In this document: positions 17,793 to 26,057 of the stretch, one piece after another
Layout of the letters: every line of letters starts with the position of its first letter
Position numbering within the stretch: position 1 is the first letter of the stretch
Position numbers and translations under genes: made by a program
The notes under the pieces: generated by a model
Database searches by the model: none
Told to the model about the DNA's origin: nothing
Seen by the model: only the letters and a program-made list of their open reading frames with translations
Source of the DNA: Virgisporangium ochraceum
GTDB lineage: Bacteria > Actinomycetota > Actinomycetes > Mycobacteriales > Micromonosporaceae
NCBI RefSeq assembly: GCF_016863655.1
Contig: NZ_BOPH01000020.1
Location: forward strand, 124,001 to 188,000
Length of the DNA stretch: 64,000 nucleotides
Direction: 5' to 3'

Positions 17793-18923
17793 GTGATCCG
17801 GTTCCGGCGGTTCCCGGACGCGTGGCGTCGGTTCGACGTCACGGTCCGGGACCTGCCGTTCGCGGTGCTGCTCGCCGGGCTGTCGCTCGTGCCGTGGCTC
17901 ACCGGCTACGGGACCCGCCTGGGCGACCTGCCGAACCGGCCGTTCGACGCGTACACGGCCGGGGTGGTGGCGCTGGAGTGCATGCCGCTCGCGGTCCGGC
18001 GGCGGTGGCCGGCCGTCTGCCTGCTGCTCGTGTCGGTCGGGTTCGCGGTCGACCAGATCCGCGGCTACCACACGGCCGCCGGCACGGCGCTGCCGATCGC
18101 GTTGCTCAGCGCGGGCATCCACCTCGACCATCACCGGCGCGCCACCGCGGTGCTGCTGTCGGTCGCGTACGTTCCGCTGGCGCTGGCGCTCGACGGGGCC
18201 GGGTCGCCCGAGGGCCTCTGGGGCTTCACGACGTTCTACGTGATGCTCGCGATCGCCTGGGGCATCGGCGGGTGGGTGCGCCGGACGCGGGCCGCGGAGG
18301 CCGAGCACCGGCGCTACGTCGCCGAGACCACCCGGCTCGCCGAACGCACCCGGATCGCCCGGGAACTGCACGACGTGGTGACGCACCACGTGACGGCGAT
18401 GGTCGTGCAGGCAGAGGCCGCGCGGTACCTCACCGCCGCCCCCGAACGCCTCGACCAGACGCTGACCGCCGTCACCGACACCGGCCGGCGGGCCATCTCG
18501 GACCTGCGGCACCTGCTCGACCTGCTGAACCCGGAGCATCACGCGGAGCCGGTCGGCGACCTGCACGCGCTCGTCGAGCAGACCCGCAACGCCGGTCAGC
18601 CGGTGGAACTGGCCGAGGACGGCGGCCCGTCGGGCCGGGCCGGCAGCGCCGACGCGGTGGCGTACCGGGTGGTGCAGGAGGCCCTGACCAACGCCCTCAA
18701 GTACGCACACGGCAGCCGCACCGTGGTGCGCGTGCGGCACGGCGCGAAGGAGATCGACGTGGAGGTCAGTACCGACGGCGGTGGGTCGCGCGCCGCGTCC
18801 CCGGGCGGGAGCGGGCGCGGCCTCACCGGTCTGCGCGACCGGGTCGAGGTTCTCGGCGGTGAGTTCACCGCGGCGCCGCGGCCCGGCGGCGGGTTCGTCG
18901 TACAGGCCCGGATCCCGTCGTGA
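17793..18923 (+). CDS. NarL-type sensor histidine kinase
   Basis: 376 residues. The N-terminal membrane part has about four to five hydrophobic segments (20-170); the HisKA_3 dimerisation helix is ERTRIARELHDVVTHHV with the phospho-acceptor His; the HATPase core has EALTNALKYAHG (N box) and GRGLTGLRDRVEVLGG (G2 box). GTG start. The stop overlaps the response regulator start by 4 nt, so the two are coupled. With no large extracytoplasmic loop it probably senses a membrane-associated signal, as in LiaS/DesK-like kinases. Confidence 0.92.
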   Translation: MIRFRRFPDAWRRFDVTVRDLPFAVLLAGLSLVPWLTGYGTRLGDLPNRPFDAYTAGVVALECMPLAVRRRWPAVCLLLVSVGFAVDQIRGYHTAAGTALPIALLSAGIHLDHHRRATAVLLSVAYVPLALALDGAGSPEGLWGFTTFYVMLAIAWGIGGWVRRTRAAEAEHRRYVAETTRLAERTRIARELHDVVTHHVTAMVVQAEAARYLTAAPERLDQTLTAVTDTGRRAISDLRHLLDLLNPEHHAEPVGDLHALVEQTRNAGQPVELAEDGGPSGRAGSADAVAYRVVQEALTNALKYAHGSRTVVRVRHGAKEIDVEVSTDGGGSRAASPGGSGRGLTGLRDRVEVLGGEFTAAPRPGGGFVVQARIPS

Positions 18924-19573
18924 TCCGGGTCCTCGTCTGCGACGACCAGGCGCTGATCCGCACCGGGTTCGCGACCATCATCGACGCGCAGTCCGACCTG
19001 GAGGTCGTCGGCGAGTGCGCCGACGGGCGCGCGGCCGTCGACCTCGCCGCAAAGCTGCGCCCCGACGTGGTGGTGATGGACGTGCGGATGCCCGTGCTCG
19101 ACGGCATCCAGGCCACCCGGCTGCTCGCCGGCGCCGGGGTGGCCGAGCCGGTGAAGGTGCTCGTGGTGACGACGTTCAACCTCGACGAGTACGTGTACGA
19201 GGCGCTGCGCGCCGGCGCCAGCGGCTTCCTGCTCAAGGACGCGCCGCCGGCGCAGCTGCTGCACGGCATCCGCACGGTGAGCACCGGCGCGGCCCTGCTC
19301 GCCCCCGAGGTGACCCGTCAGCTCGTCGGCCGGTACGCCGCGCGGATCCGGCCCACGGACGGCGGCGCGTCCGCCGACACCCCGTTGACGCCGCGGGAGC
19401 TGGAGGTGCTGCGGCTCATCGCCGACGGCCGGTCGAACAGCGAGATCGCCGCCACGTTGGTGATCAGCCAGGAGACCGTGAAGACGTACGTGTCGCGCAT
19501 CCTCACCAAGCTCGACCTGCGCGACCGGGTGCAGGCTGTCGTCTACGCCTACCGCCGCGGGCTCGTCACCTGA
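18920..19573 (+). CDS. NarL/LuxR-type response regulator
   Basis: 217 residues. Receiver domain with acidic pocket CDD (residues 8-10) and phospho-acceptor Asp54 in VVVMDVRMP, then a LuxR-type HTH (LTPRELEVLRLIADGRSNSE, followed by TVKTYVSRILTKL). GTG start overlapping the kinase stop by 4 nt. Targets are unknown; the preceding CPBP protease gene is the nearest candidate. A weak inverted repeat GGGCTCGTC/GACGAGCCC (19559-19591) spans its stop and may help termination. Confidence 0.93.
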   Translation: MIRVLVCDDQALIRTGFATIIDAQSDLEVVGECADGRAAVDLAAKLRPDVVVMDVRMPVLDGIQATRLLAGAGVAEPVKVLVVTTFNLDEYVYEALRAGASGFLLKDAPPAQLLHGIRTVSTGAALLAPEVTRQLVGRYAARIRPTDGGASADTPLTPRELEVLRLIADGRSNSEIAATLVISQETVKTYVSRILTKLDLRDRVQAVVYAYRRGLVT

Positions 19574-19622
19574 CGGGCGGACGACGAGCCCGACGGCCCC
19601 GGGAGGGCGCCGGTGTGACCGG

Positions 19623-20522
19623 CTACTCGCCCGGAGCCAGCGCTGCCGCGAGGATCCGCGCCGTGTCGGCGATCAACGCGTTGGTGACCGGCGCGTCGGG
19701 GGTGTCCTTCGACGACAGCACCGACAGCACGACCGGGGTGCCCCGGGTGGTCCAGGCGACGCCGACGTCGTGGGCCGACGCGTAGGCGCCCGTGCCGGTC
19801 TTGTCGCCGAGCACCCAGCCCTGCGGCAGGCCGGCCCGGAACCGCTGCGCGCTCGTCGTGTTGCCCTTCAACCACGTGACGAGCTGCTCGCGGTCGCCGC
19901 GGGACAGTGCCCGCCCCAGCATCAGCCGCTCGTACGTGCGCCCCATCGCGTCGGGCGTGGTGGTGTCGCGGAGGTCGCCGGGAACGGCCGCGTTCAGCTC
20001 CGTCTCCCAGCGGTCGAGTCGGCTGACGTCGTCGCCGATCGAGCGGAGGAAGCGGGTGAGCCCGGCCGGGCCGCCGACCTGCCGGAGCAGCAGGTTGCCG
20101 GCGGTGTTGTCGCTGTACTGGATGGCGCCGCGGCACGCCTCGCCCACCGTGATGCCGGAGTCGACCCGCGGGCCGGAGACCGGCGAGTTCGGCAGGATGT
20201 CGGCCGGCGGGAAGTGGACGACCGCGTCGAGCGGCGCGCAGCGGTCGTGGTCGCGCAGGACCGCCGCGGCGACGACCGTCTTGAACGTCGAGCACATCGC
20301 GAACCGCTCGTGCGCCCGGTAGGCCACCTCCCGGCCGGTCCGCACGTTGCGGGCGAACACGCCGAGGCGTGCTCCGTGGGTCCCCTCGAGCTCCTGCAAC
20401 TGCTCGTCGACGCCCACGGTCCCGGCGGACGCCGGGGACGCGGCGAGACCCGCGACGGCGACCGACGTGGCCACGCCGGCCCTGATCAGGCCGCGACGGG
20501 TGACAGAACGGGTATGAGTCAT
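19623..20522 (-). CDS. Class A serine beta-lactamase, Tat-exported
   Basis: 299-residue enzyme hydrolysing the beta-lactam ring outside the membrane. All class A motifs are intact: CSTFK (Ser78-x-x-Lys81), YSDN, RWETELN (the Glu166-equivalent in ExxLN) and DKTGTG. The signal VTRRGLIRAG...ASPASA has a twin-arginine motif, as in several actinomycete beta-lactamases. The start ATG 20522 gives this signal its usual length. It is divergent from a LysR regulator that is followed by a BlaB-like protein, the arrangement of Streptomyces cacaoi blaL, so expression is probably inducible. Confidence 0.94.
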   Translation of the reverse strand: MTHTRSVTRRGLIRAGVATSVAVAGLAASPASAGTVGVDEQLQELEGTHGARLGVFARNVRTGREVAYRAHERFAMCSTFKTVVAAAVLRDHDRCAPLDAVVHFPPADILPNSPVSGPRVDSGITVGEACRGAIQYSDNTAGNLLLRQVGGPAGLTRFLRSIGDDVSRLDRWETELNAAVPGDLRDTTTPDAMGRTYERLMLGRALSRGDREQLVTWLKGNTTSAQRFRAGLPQGWVLGDKTGTGAYASAHDVGVAWTTRGTPVVLSVLSSKDTPDAPVTNALIADTARILAAALAPGE

Positions 20523-20604
20523 GCGCGACAGCAAACCCGGCCGGTCCCGATCATGTCCAAGATGCAATGTTGAACCGGCTATGACTAATTGATATGACTG
20601 CAGG
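20523..20604. promoter_or_regulatory. Divergent bla/LysR promoter region
   Basis: 82-bp intergenic region less GC-rich than the flanks. It contains the direct repeat TATGACT at 20580-20586 and 20593-20599 (13-bp period) next to the LysR start, and AT-rich stretches suited to two divergent promoters. The LysR protein is expected to bind here. Confidence 0.5.
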
Positions 20605-21552
20605 GTGGACCTGCTCGCGCACCTGGCCGCATTCGTCGCGGTGGCCGACGAGGCCAGCTTCTCCCGCGCGGCCGACCGGCTCGGGATCGCGCAGCCGCTG
20701 CTGAGCCGGCGGGTGCGGACGCTCGAGGAGCACTTCGGTGGCCCGCTGTTCGACCGGTCGCCGCGCCGGGTGTCGACCACGGACTTCGGACAGCTGCTCC
20801 TGCCGTACGCGCACGACGTGCTCGACCGCACCCAGCGGCTGCGCCAGGTGGCCCGGTCGGCCCGGGAGTCGGCGGCACGGGCGGTGGGGGTCCCGGCGGA
20901 CTGCGACCCGGCGGCGCTGGCGGCGGTGATCCGCGCCGGCGCCGAGCACGACGTGACGCTCGGGCTGAGCGAGCTCTCACCCGAGGCCCGGGAGGCCGGG
21001 GTCGCCGACGGATCGCTGGCGTTCGCGCTGGTGCGGGTGCCGCCGGAGAGCGCGCCGCTGCGGGTCCCGTTGGGGCTGGCGTCCGCGACGGCGCGTGAGC
21101 GTCCGATCCACCTCGAGGACCTGCGGCCCCGGCGCGGGTCGGGCCGGCCGGTGCCCGTGCTCGTCACCGCCGAGGACGACGTTCCGCACGCCCGCGACCG
21201 GCTGGCCCGCGCCGCCGCCCGGGCCGGCCTGCCGGAGTCGCGCTTCCGTCCGGCCGGAACGAACGGCACAGCCGCGGCGGCGCTCGCGGAGACGCTCGCC
21301 GGCCGGTCCCTCCTGCTCTGCGCGGCACCGTTCGCCCGGCGGCACGGTGCGGCCTGGGCGCCGCTGGCCGACACCGCGCTGCACCGTGGCTACGCGCTCA
21401 CCGCGGCGGCGACCCAGCGCGCCGGCGTTCCGGGCTGGCTGGTCCGCCCGCTGGCGGTCGCGGTCGGCGCGCGACGGACCGCGACGCCGCCGCGTGACGC
21501 CGTCCGCGCTGATGCCCGCGACGCCGGCTTCCGCCTGGCGGCCCGGGGATGA
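20605..21552 (+). CDS. LysR-family regulator, BlaA-like
   Basis: 315 residues. N-terminal LysR HTH: LLAHLAAFVAVADEASFSRA and then ADRLGIAQPLLSRRVRTLEEHFG, followed by the dimerisation helix and a C-terminal sensor domain of weaker conservation. GTG 20605 is the only start that keeps the whole HTH. It is divergent from the class A beta-lactamase and overlaps the BlaB-like gene by 4 nt. In Streptomyces cacaoi the LysR protein BlaA activates the divergent beta-lactamase gene and needs BlaB for induction; the same role is inferred here from gene order and domain content. Confidence 0.88.
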   Translation: MDLLAHLAAFVAVADEASFSRAADRLGIAQPLLSRRVRTLEEHFGGPLFDRSPRRVSTTDFGQLLLPYAHDVLDRTQRLRQVARSARESAARAVGVPADCDPAALAAVIRAGAEHDVTLGLSELSPEAREAGVADGSLAFALVRVPPESAPLRVPLGLASATARERPIHLEDLRPRRGSGRPVPVLVTAEDDVPHARDRLARAAARAGLPESRFRPAGTNGTAAAALAETLAGRSLLLCAAPFARRHGAAWAPLADTALHRGYALTAAATQRAGVPGWLVRPLAVAVGARRTATPPRDAVRADARDAGFRLAARG

Positions 21553-22454
21553 GCGCCGTGCCGGCGTTCGTCGCCAGCGACGGCGGCCTGCTCGACGTCG
21601 CCGAGGCGATCGCCGCCGAGTGGGCCGCGCTCGGCGTCCGTGGCTCGTTCCTCGCCGAGGACGTCGACACCGGCGACCGCCTCGGCTTCGACGTCGACGA
21701 GCCGGTTCCGTTGGCGTCCGTCGTGAAGGTGCCGCTCGCGCTCGTCGTGCTCAGCGGCACCGACCTCGCCCGCACCGTCACGGTGGACCCGGCCACCAGC
21801 AGCGTCGGACCGACCGGGCTGGCCGCGTTCCGGTATCCGGCCACGGTGGCGGTCGGCGACCTCCTGCTGCTCATGCTCTCGGTGAGCGACAACGCCAGCG
21901 CCGACGCGCTGTTCGACCTCGTCCCACCGTCCGAGGTGGACGCGCGGCTGCGAGCCTGGAACTGCACGGGCATCCGGGTACGGCACCGGATGAACCGCAT
22001 GTACGAGTGCGCCGTGGGCGTGTCCGACAACGACTTCGGGCTCGCGCTGGAGCTCGCCGTCCGCGACGAGCGCACCATCGAGCTGCTGGACCCGGAGCGC
22101 GCCAACCTCGGCACCGCCGCCGCCCTCGTCGACCTGCTGCGCCGCGTGTGGCGCGATGAGATCGCCGATCCCGGCGCCACCGCCGGGCTGCGCCGCCTGA
22201 TGGGCCAGCAGGTCTTCACCCAGCGCCTGTCCAACGACCTCCGCGCCGACACGATCCGGGTCAGCGGGAAGACCGGTTCGTTCCTGCACCTGCGTCACGA
22301 GATCGGGGTCGTGGAGGCGGAGACGGGCGACCGCATCGCGATGGCCGCCCTCACCCGTGCCGACCGCAGGGCCCGCCAGGCCCCGGACATCGACGTCGCC
22401 ATCGGCGCCGCCGCCCGCGACGCCTTCGAAGCGCTACGCCGCCGTAGCGGTTAG
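21549..22454 (+). CDS. BlaB-like serine-reactive beta-lactamase-fold protein
   Basis: 301 residues with a class A beta-lactamase fold but no signal peptide, so cytoplasmic. It has the penicillin-recognising elements SVVK (S-x-x-K), SDN in SVSDNASAD and KTG in SGKTGSF, but no ExxLN deacylation motif is apparent, which suggests binding rather than efficient hydrolysis. ATG overlaps the LysR stop by 4 nt. S. cacaoi BlaB is such a protein and is needed for induction of the beta-lactamase together with the LysR regulator BlaA. Alternatively it may be a weak intracellular beta-lactamase or esterase. Confidence 0.85.
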   Translation: MSAVPAFVASDGGLLDVAEAIAAEWAALGVRGSFLAEDVDTGDRLGFDVDEPVPLASVVKVPLALVVLSGTDLARTVTVDPATSSVGPTGLAAFRYPATVAVGDLLLLMLSVSDNASADALFDLVPPSEVDARLRAWNCTGIRVRHRMNRMYECAVGVSDNDFGLALELAVRDERTIELLDPERANLGTAAALVDLLRRVWRDEIADPGATAGLRRLMGQQVFTQRLSNDLRADTIRVSGKTGSFLHLRHEIGVVEAETGDRIAMAALTRADRRARQAPDIDVAIGAAARDAFEALRRRSG

Positions 22455-22458
22455 CTCT

Positions 22459-22512
22459 CCGCGATCTTGGACACCTATGCGTCGGAATCAATGCAAGTGT
22501 CCAAGATCGCGG
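22459..22512. repeat. Interspersed hairpin repeat, copy A; bidirectional terminator
   Basis: Perfect 16-bp stem (22459-22474 with 22497-22512, core CGCGATCTTGGAC) and a 22-nt loop, exactly filling the gap between two convergent genes. Likely a rho-independent-like terminator for both. Related hairpins lie at 13734-13783 and 50201-50250. Confidence 0.75.
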
Positions 22513-22520
22513 GGAAGGAG

Positions 22521-24524
22521 TCAGCGGGCCAGGCCGGCCATCAATGCGGCGAGCTGGGGGTGGTCCAGGCTCTGGTCGGCGTCGGACAGGGCGGTGTCGG
22601 GTTCCGGGTGGACCTCGATCAGCAGGCCGTGGCTGCCCACCGATCGGGCGGCGAACGACATCGGGGCCACGTACCGCCGGTTTCCGGTGCCGTGGCTGGG
22701 ATCCACGATGATCGGCAGGTGGGTGCGCTCCTTCACCACCGGAACGGCCGAGAGGTCGAGCGTGTTGCGGGTGGCCGACTCGAATGTGCGGATGCCGCGC
22801 TCGCACAGGATCACCTGCTGGTTGCCCGCCGACAGGATGTACTCGGCCGCCGCCAGCCACTCGTCGATCGTGCTCGACAGGCCGCGCTTCAACAACACCG
22901 GCCGGTCGACCTTGCCCAGGGCCCGCAGCAGGTCGAAGTTCTGCATGTTGCGCGCGCCGACCTGCAGCAGGTCGGCGGTGCGGGCCATCCGCTGCACCTG
23001 CTCGACCGCCATCACCTCGGTGACGATCGGCAGCCCCACCTCGCGGCCGGCCTCGGCGAGCAGCGCCAGGCCGTCCCACCCGAGGCCCTGGAAGGCGTAC
23101 GGGGACGTGCGCGGCTTGAACACGCCACCGCGCAGGACGTGCGCACCCGCGTCCCGGACCGCCGCCGCCGTCGAACGGACCTGCACCGCCGACTCCACCG
23201 AGCACGGGCCGGCCATCACCACGAAGCCCTCGCCGCCCACCAGCACGTCGCCGACGCGCACGAGCGTGTCCTCGGCGCGCGCGTCCCGGTCCACGAGTCG
23301 CTTGGGGCGACGGCTCGGCGCGGCCGACGCCGGCGCGAGCACGACGGCCTCCAACGCCTCCGCCGACGCCTGCGGCACCGAACCCGGCTGCGGGTCGGTG
23401 CGCGTGACCTTCGCCGGGTAGCTGCCGAGCACCTTGACGTACAGGGCCGCGCTGCGCAGCTCGTCGAGCATGAGCTGCGTGCGCGGGTCGGCGACGTTGC
23501 CCTCGAAGTCGACGAAGAACAGGTACTCGAACGGCCTGCCGGGACGCGGCCGCGACTCCAGCTTGGTGAGCGAATGCCCGCTGCCCGCAAGGATTTCCAG
23601 GCACCGCAGCAGCGCGCCCTCCTCGTGCCGCGTGGTGAGCACGAGGCTGGTCTTGCTCGGCACCCGCGCGTCGACCTCGATCGGCTTCGCCGCCAGCACC
23701 ACGAACCGGGTGTAGGTCTCCTCCGCGTCGGCGATGCCCGGCCGCAGCACGGTGAGCCCGTACGCGTCGGCCGCCTCCGGCGAGCCGATCGCGGCGTACG
23801 ACGCGTCGGCGCGCTCCGCGACGGCCCGCATCGCCTCGCCGCCGTCGGCGATGTGCACGGTCACCGCGCCGGGAAGCGTGCGGAGGAAGGCCGCGCACTG
23901 CTCCAGTCCGCGCGGATCCGTGAGGACGTGCGTGAGCGCGCCCAGCGGCACCTGGCTGATCCCGGCGAGGCAGTGGTCCATGCGCCACGTCTCCTCGCCG
24001 ACGACCGCGACGTCGTGGTGCTGCAGGAGGTCGTAGACCTGGTTGATGCTGCCGGCCGTGGTGTCCTCGATCGGGAGGACCGCGAGGTCGCACGCGCCCG
24101 ACTCCAGCGCGGCGATCACGGCCGCGAAGCTGCCGTACCCGGTGTAGGCGGTCTTGTCGCCGCGCCCGGCGAGGTGTTTCGCGGCGGCGAGGTGGCTGTA
24201 GGAGTGCTCGGCGCCGGGGAAGCCGATCCTCGTTCCGGGTGCCGCGATCAGGTCGGCCGACTGCTTGTCGACCGCGTGACCGATGATCTCGCGGAACACG
24301 CGGCGCACGAGGTCGCCGGAGATCCCGTGCAGGCGGGCGGTCGCCTCGACGCCCTCCAGCACGGCGCGCTCGCGCTCGACGTCGCGCACCGGCGTCGACG
24401 AGTCGGCCTTGGCCTGCCCGACGGCGGTCACCGTGTCGAGCCGTCGCGCGATCAGCTCCACGAGGTGCCGGTCGATGTCGTCGAGTTCCGCGCGCAGCTT
24501 GGCGAGTTCGGGTGTGCCGGTCAT
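22521..24524 (-). CDS. Trifunctional chorismate mutase / prephenate dehydratase / DAHP synthase
   Basis: 667-residue fusion of the first shikimate enzyme with the two committed phenylalanine steps. Residues 5-88 are an AroQ chorismate mutase; Arg11, Arg28, Lys39, Asp48, Arg51, Glu52 and Gln88 fall at the same numbers as the active-site residues of the E. coli P-protein. Residues 98-278 are prephenate dehydratase with the catalytic TRF motif (272-274). Residues 290-365 are an ACT domain with ESRP (323-326), the phenylalanine-sensing motif. Residues about 425-667 are a type I-beta DAHP synthase: [37 protein letters not shown] and VDPSHGTG. Phenylalanine could thus feed back on both pathway entry and exit in one polypeptide. 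Confidence 0.92.
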   Translation of the reverse strand: MTGTPELAKLRAELDDIDRHLVELIARRLDTVTAVGQAKADSSTPVRDVERERAVLEGVEATARLHGISGDLVRRVFREIIGHAVDKQSADLIAAPGTRIGFPGAEHSYSHLAAAKHLAGRGDKTAYTGYGSFAAVIAALESGACDLAVLPIEDTTAGSINQVYDLLQHHDVAVVGEETWRMDHCLAGISQVPLGALTHVLTDPRGLEQCAAFLRTLPGAVTVHIADGGEAMRAVAERADASYAAIGSPEAADAYGLTVLRPGIADAEETYTRFVVLAAKPIEVDARVPSKTSLVLTTRHEEGALLRCLEILAGSGHSLTKLESRPRPGRPFEYLFFVDFEGNVADPRTQLMLDELRSAALYVKVLGSYPAKVTRTDPQPGSVPQASAEALEAVVLAPASAAPSRRPKRLVDRDARAEDTLVRVGDVLVGGEGFVVMAGPCSVESAVQVRSTAAAVRDAGAHVLRGGVFKPRTSPYAFQGLGWDGLALLAEAGREVGLPIVTEVMAVEQVQRMARTADLLQVGARNMQNFDLLRALGKVDRPVLLKRGLSSTIDEWLAAAEYILSAGNQQVILCERGIRTFESATRNTLDLSAVPVVKERTHLPIIVDPSHGTGNRRYVAPMSFAARSVGSHGLLIEVHPEPDTALSDADQSLDHPQLAALMAGLAR

Positions 24525-24567
24525 GTGACCTCTTTAGCACGTCGCGCCGATCACGCGACCCCGACAC

Positions 24568-25077
24568 TCACATCGTGGTCAGCCGACGGCGGCGGTAGTA
24601 GGCCACGGTCACCGCGGCGAGCAGCGGCCCCCACAGCAGCATCGGCGCGTAGCAGACGGTCATCACGAGGCCGGCGAACCCCTGCGGGGCGTCCGGGTTC
24701 CCGTTGTTCTCCGGTCCGTTCCACAGCACCGCGCCCGTGACGGTCGCCGCCGTCACCGCGGCCGCGCCCAGCGCCGCCGGGACCACCGCGGCGAGCACCG
24801 GCACGGTACGCCCGCCCAGGACGGGCAGCCAGCCCGGGAACCGTTCACCCCACGGGCGCACCAGCCCGAGGGTCAGCAGCGCGACGCCCTCGGCGACGAG
24901 GCTCAGCACGATGACGTACGGCGTGATCCAGCCGGGCGCGGCGAAGTCCTCCGCCAGCTGCCCGGAGAAGCCGACCGGAACGCCGAGCCCTTGCGCGATG
25001 CGCCACAGCGCCGACGGGACGAGCGCGAGCGGCACGAGGTGGGCCGCCCGGACGGCCCATCGAGGAGAGGAGGTCAT
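24568..25077 (-). CDS. Membrane protein, short paralogue of the 11907-12905 product
   Basis: 169 residues with about four hydrophobic segments. It aligns over its whole length with the C-terminal half of the 332-residue protein at 11907-12905: LGVPVGFSG, LTLGLVRPWGERFPGWLPVL, GGRTVPVLAAVVPAA and the C-terminal YYRRRR. ATG 25077 lies 27 nt after the SigJ-type sigma factor stop in the same direction, so it could be cotranscribed, but it also has its own conserved box 37 nt upstream. Function unknown. Confidence 0.72.
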   Translation of the reverse strand: MTSSPRWAVRAAHLVPLALVPSALWRIAQGLGVPVGFSGQLAEDFAAPGWITPYVIVLSLVAEGVALLTLGLVRPWGERFPGWLPVLGGRTVPVLAAVVPAALGAAAVTAATVTGAVLWNGPENNGNPDAPQGFAGLVMTVCYAPMLLWGPLLAAVTVAYYRRRRLTTM

Positions 25078-25104
25078 GCCCCGAGCGTCTCCGCCCGCCC
25101 CGCG

Positions 25105-25995
25105 TCACGGCAGATGCCGTTCGGCACTAGGCGTGACCGCCAGGTCGGACAGGTGGTCGGTGGCGCCGATCACCTCGATGCGGGTGATCCGCCCGTCGCG
25201 GACGACCACCGAGTACACGGCGTACACCGTGCCGCCCGGTGCGTAGGCCGCGCCGACCCACCCGTCGAGGTCGGCCCAGCGGGTCTCGCGGGCGCGGCCG
25301 TTGAAGATGCGGGCGACCGCGTCGGCGCCGCGGGCGCGCCGGGTGAGCAGCGGTGCGCCGTGGTCGCCCTGCGGTGCTGCGGCGGCGACCACCTCGGCGT
25401 CGGCGCGCAGCTCGACCTCCGGGTCCAGCAGCTGCAGCAGCGTCCCGAAGTCGCCGTCGCGCGACGCGCGCAGGAACGCCTCGACGGCCTCGCGTTGACG
25501 GGTGCGTTCGGCTGCGACGTCGACCGCCCGCACCCGGCGCCGGGCCCGCGACGCGAGCTGGCGCGCGGCCTCGGGCGTGCGGTCGACGATCGGCGCGACC
25601 CGGTCGAACGACAGCCCGAACACGTCGTGCAGCACGAACGCCAGCCGTTCGAGCGGGGCGAGCGTGTCGAGCACCACGAGCATGGCCGCGCCGACCTCGT
25701 CGGCCTCGACCGCGCCGTCCTCGATGCCGTCGTCGGCGGGCTCCGGCGCGTCGATCGACAGGTCCTCGTACCGCCATGCGCCGGTGCGCAACTGGTCGAG
25801 GCTGATCCGCGACACCACCGTCGTCAGCCACGCCTCGAGGTTGTCGATGCCGGCCGGATCCGTGCGCTGCAGCCGCAGCCACGCTTCCTGCACGGCGTCC
25901 TCGGCGTCGTGGTACGACCCGAGGATCCGCAGCGCGATCCCCCGCAGCCGCGGGCGTTGGCGGGTGAACTCCGCCACCACATCCGATGTCGTCAC
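25105..25995 (-). CDS. SigJ-type ECF RNA polymerase sigma factor
   Basis: 296 residues. Sigma region 2 (about 8-75: RLRGIALRILGSYHDAEDAVQ, WLTTVVSRISLDQLR), region 4 (about 110-165: LAPLERLAFVLHDVFGLSFD), and a C-terminal SnoaL-like (NTF2-fold) domain of about 120 residues, as in the SigJ/ECF41 group, where this extension controls activity instead of a separate anti-sigma factor. GTG 25995 is preceded by GGAGGGG. It is divergent from a flavoprotein oxidoreductase, the kind of neighbour ECF41 sigma factors usually control. Confidence 0.9.
   Translation of the reverse strand: MTTSDVVAEFTRQRPRLRGIALRILGSYHDAEDAVQEAWLRLQRTDPAGIDNLEAWLTTVVSRISLDQLRTGAWRYEDLSIDAPEPADDGIEDGAVEADEVGAAMLVVLDTLAPLERLAFVLHDVFGLSFDRVAPIVDRTPEAARQLASRARRRVRAVDVAAERTRQREAVEAFLRASRDGDFGTLLQLLDPEVELRADAEVVAAAAPQGDHGAPLLTRRARGADAVARIFNGRARETRWADLDGWVGAAYAPGGTVYAVYSVVVRDGRITRIEVIGATDHLSDLAVTPSAERHLP
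25115..25126. promoter_or_regulatory. Conserved TGCCG-AA-CGGCA box (minus-strand reading)
   Basis: Same 5-2-5 inverted repeat as at 11858-11869, inside the 3' end of the sigma factor gene and exactly 37 nt before the ATG at 25077. Flanks GTGCCG..CGGCATCTG are shared with the other copy in the same orientation relative to the gene. Confidence 0.55.
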
Positions 25996-26057
25996 GTTTT
26001 CGCGCACCCCTCCGTCGAACCGGATGAGAGCCAACCTACCGAGGATCGGGGAACGAC

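Noticed and set aside
20551..20567. Fourth copy of the GTCCAAGATCG repeat in the bla promoter (TGTCCAAGATGCAA)
   Set aside because: Only one arm, with a mismatch at its end, and no partner arm. Too weak to count as a copy.
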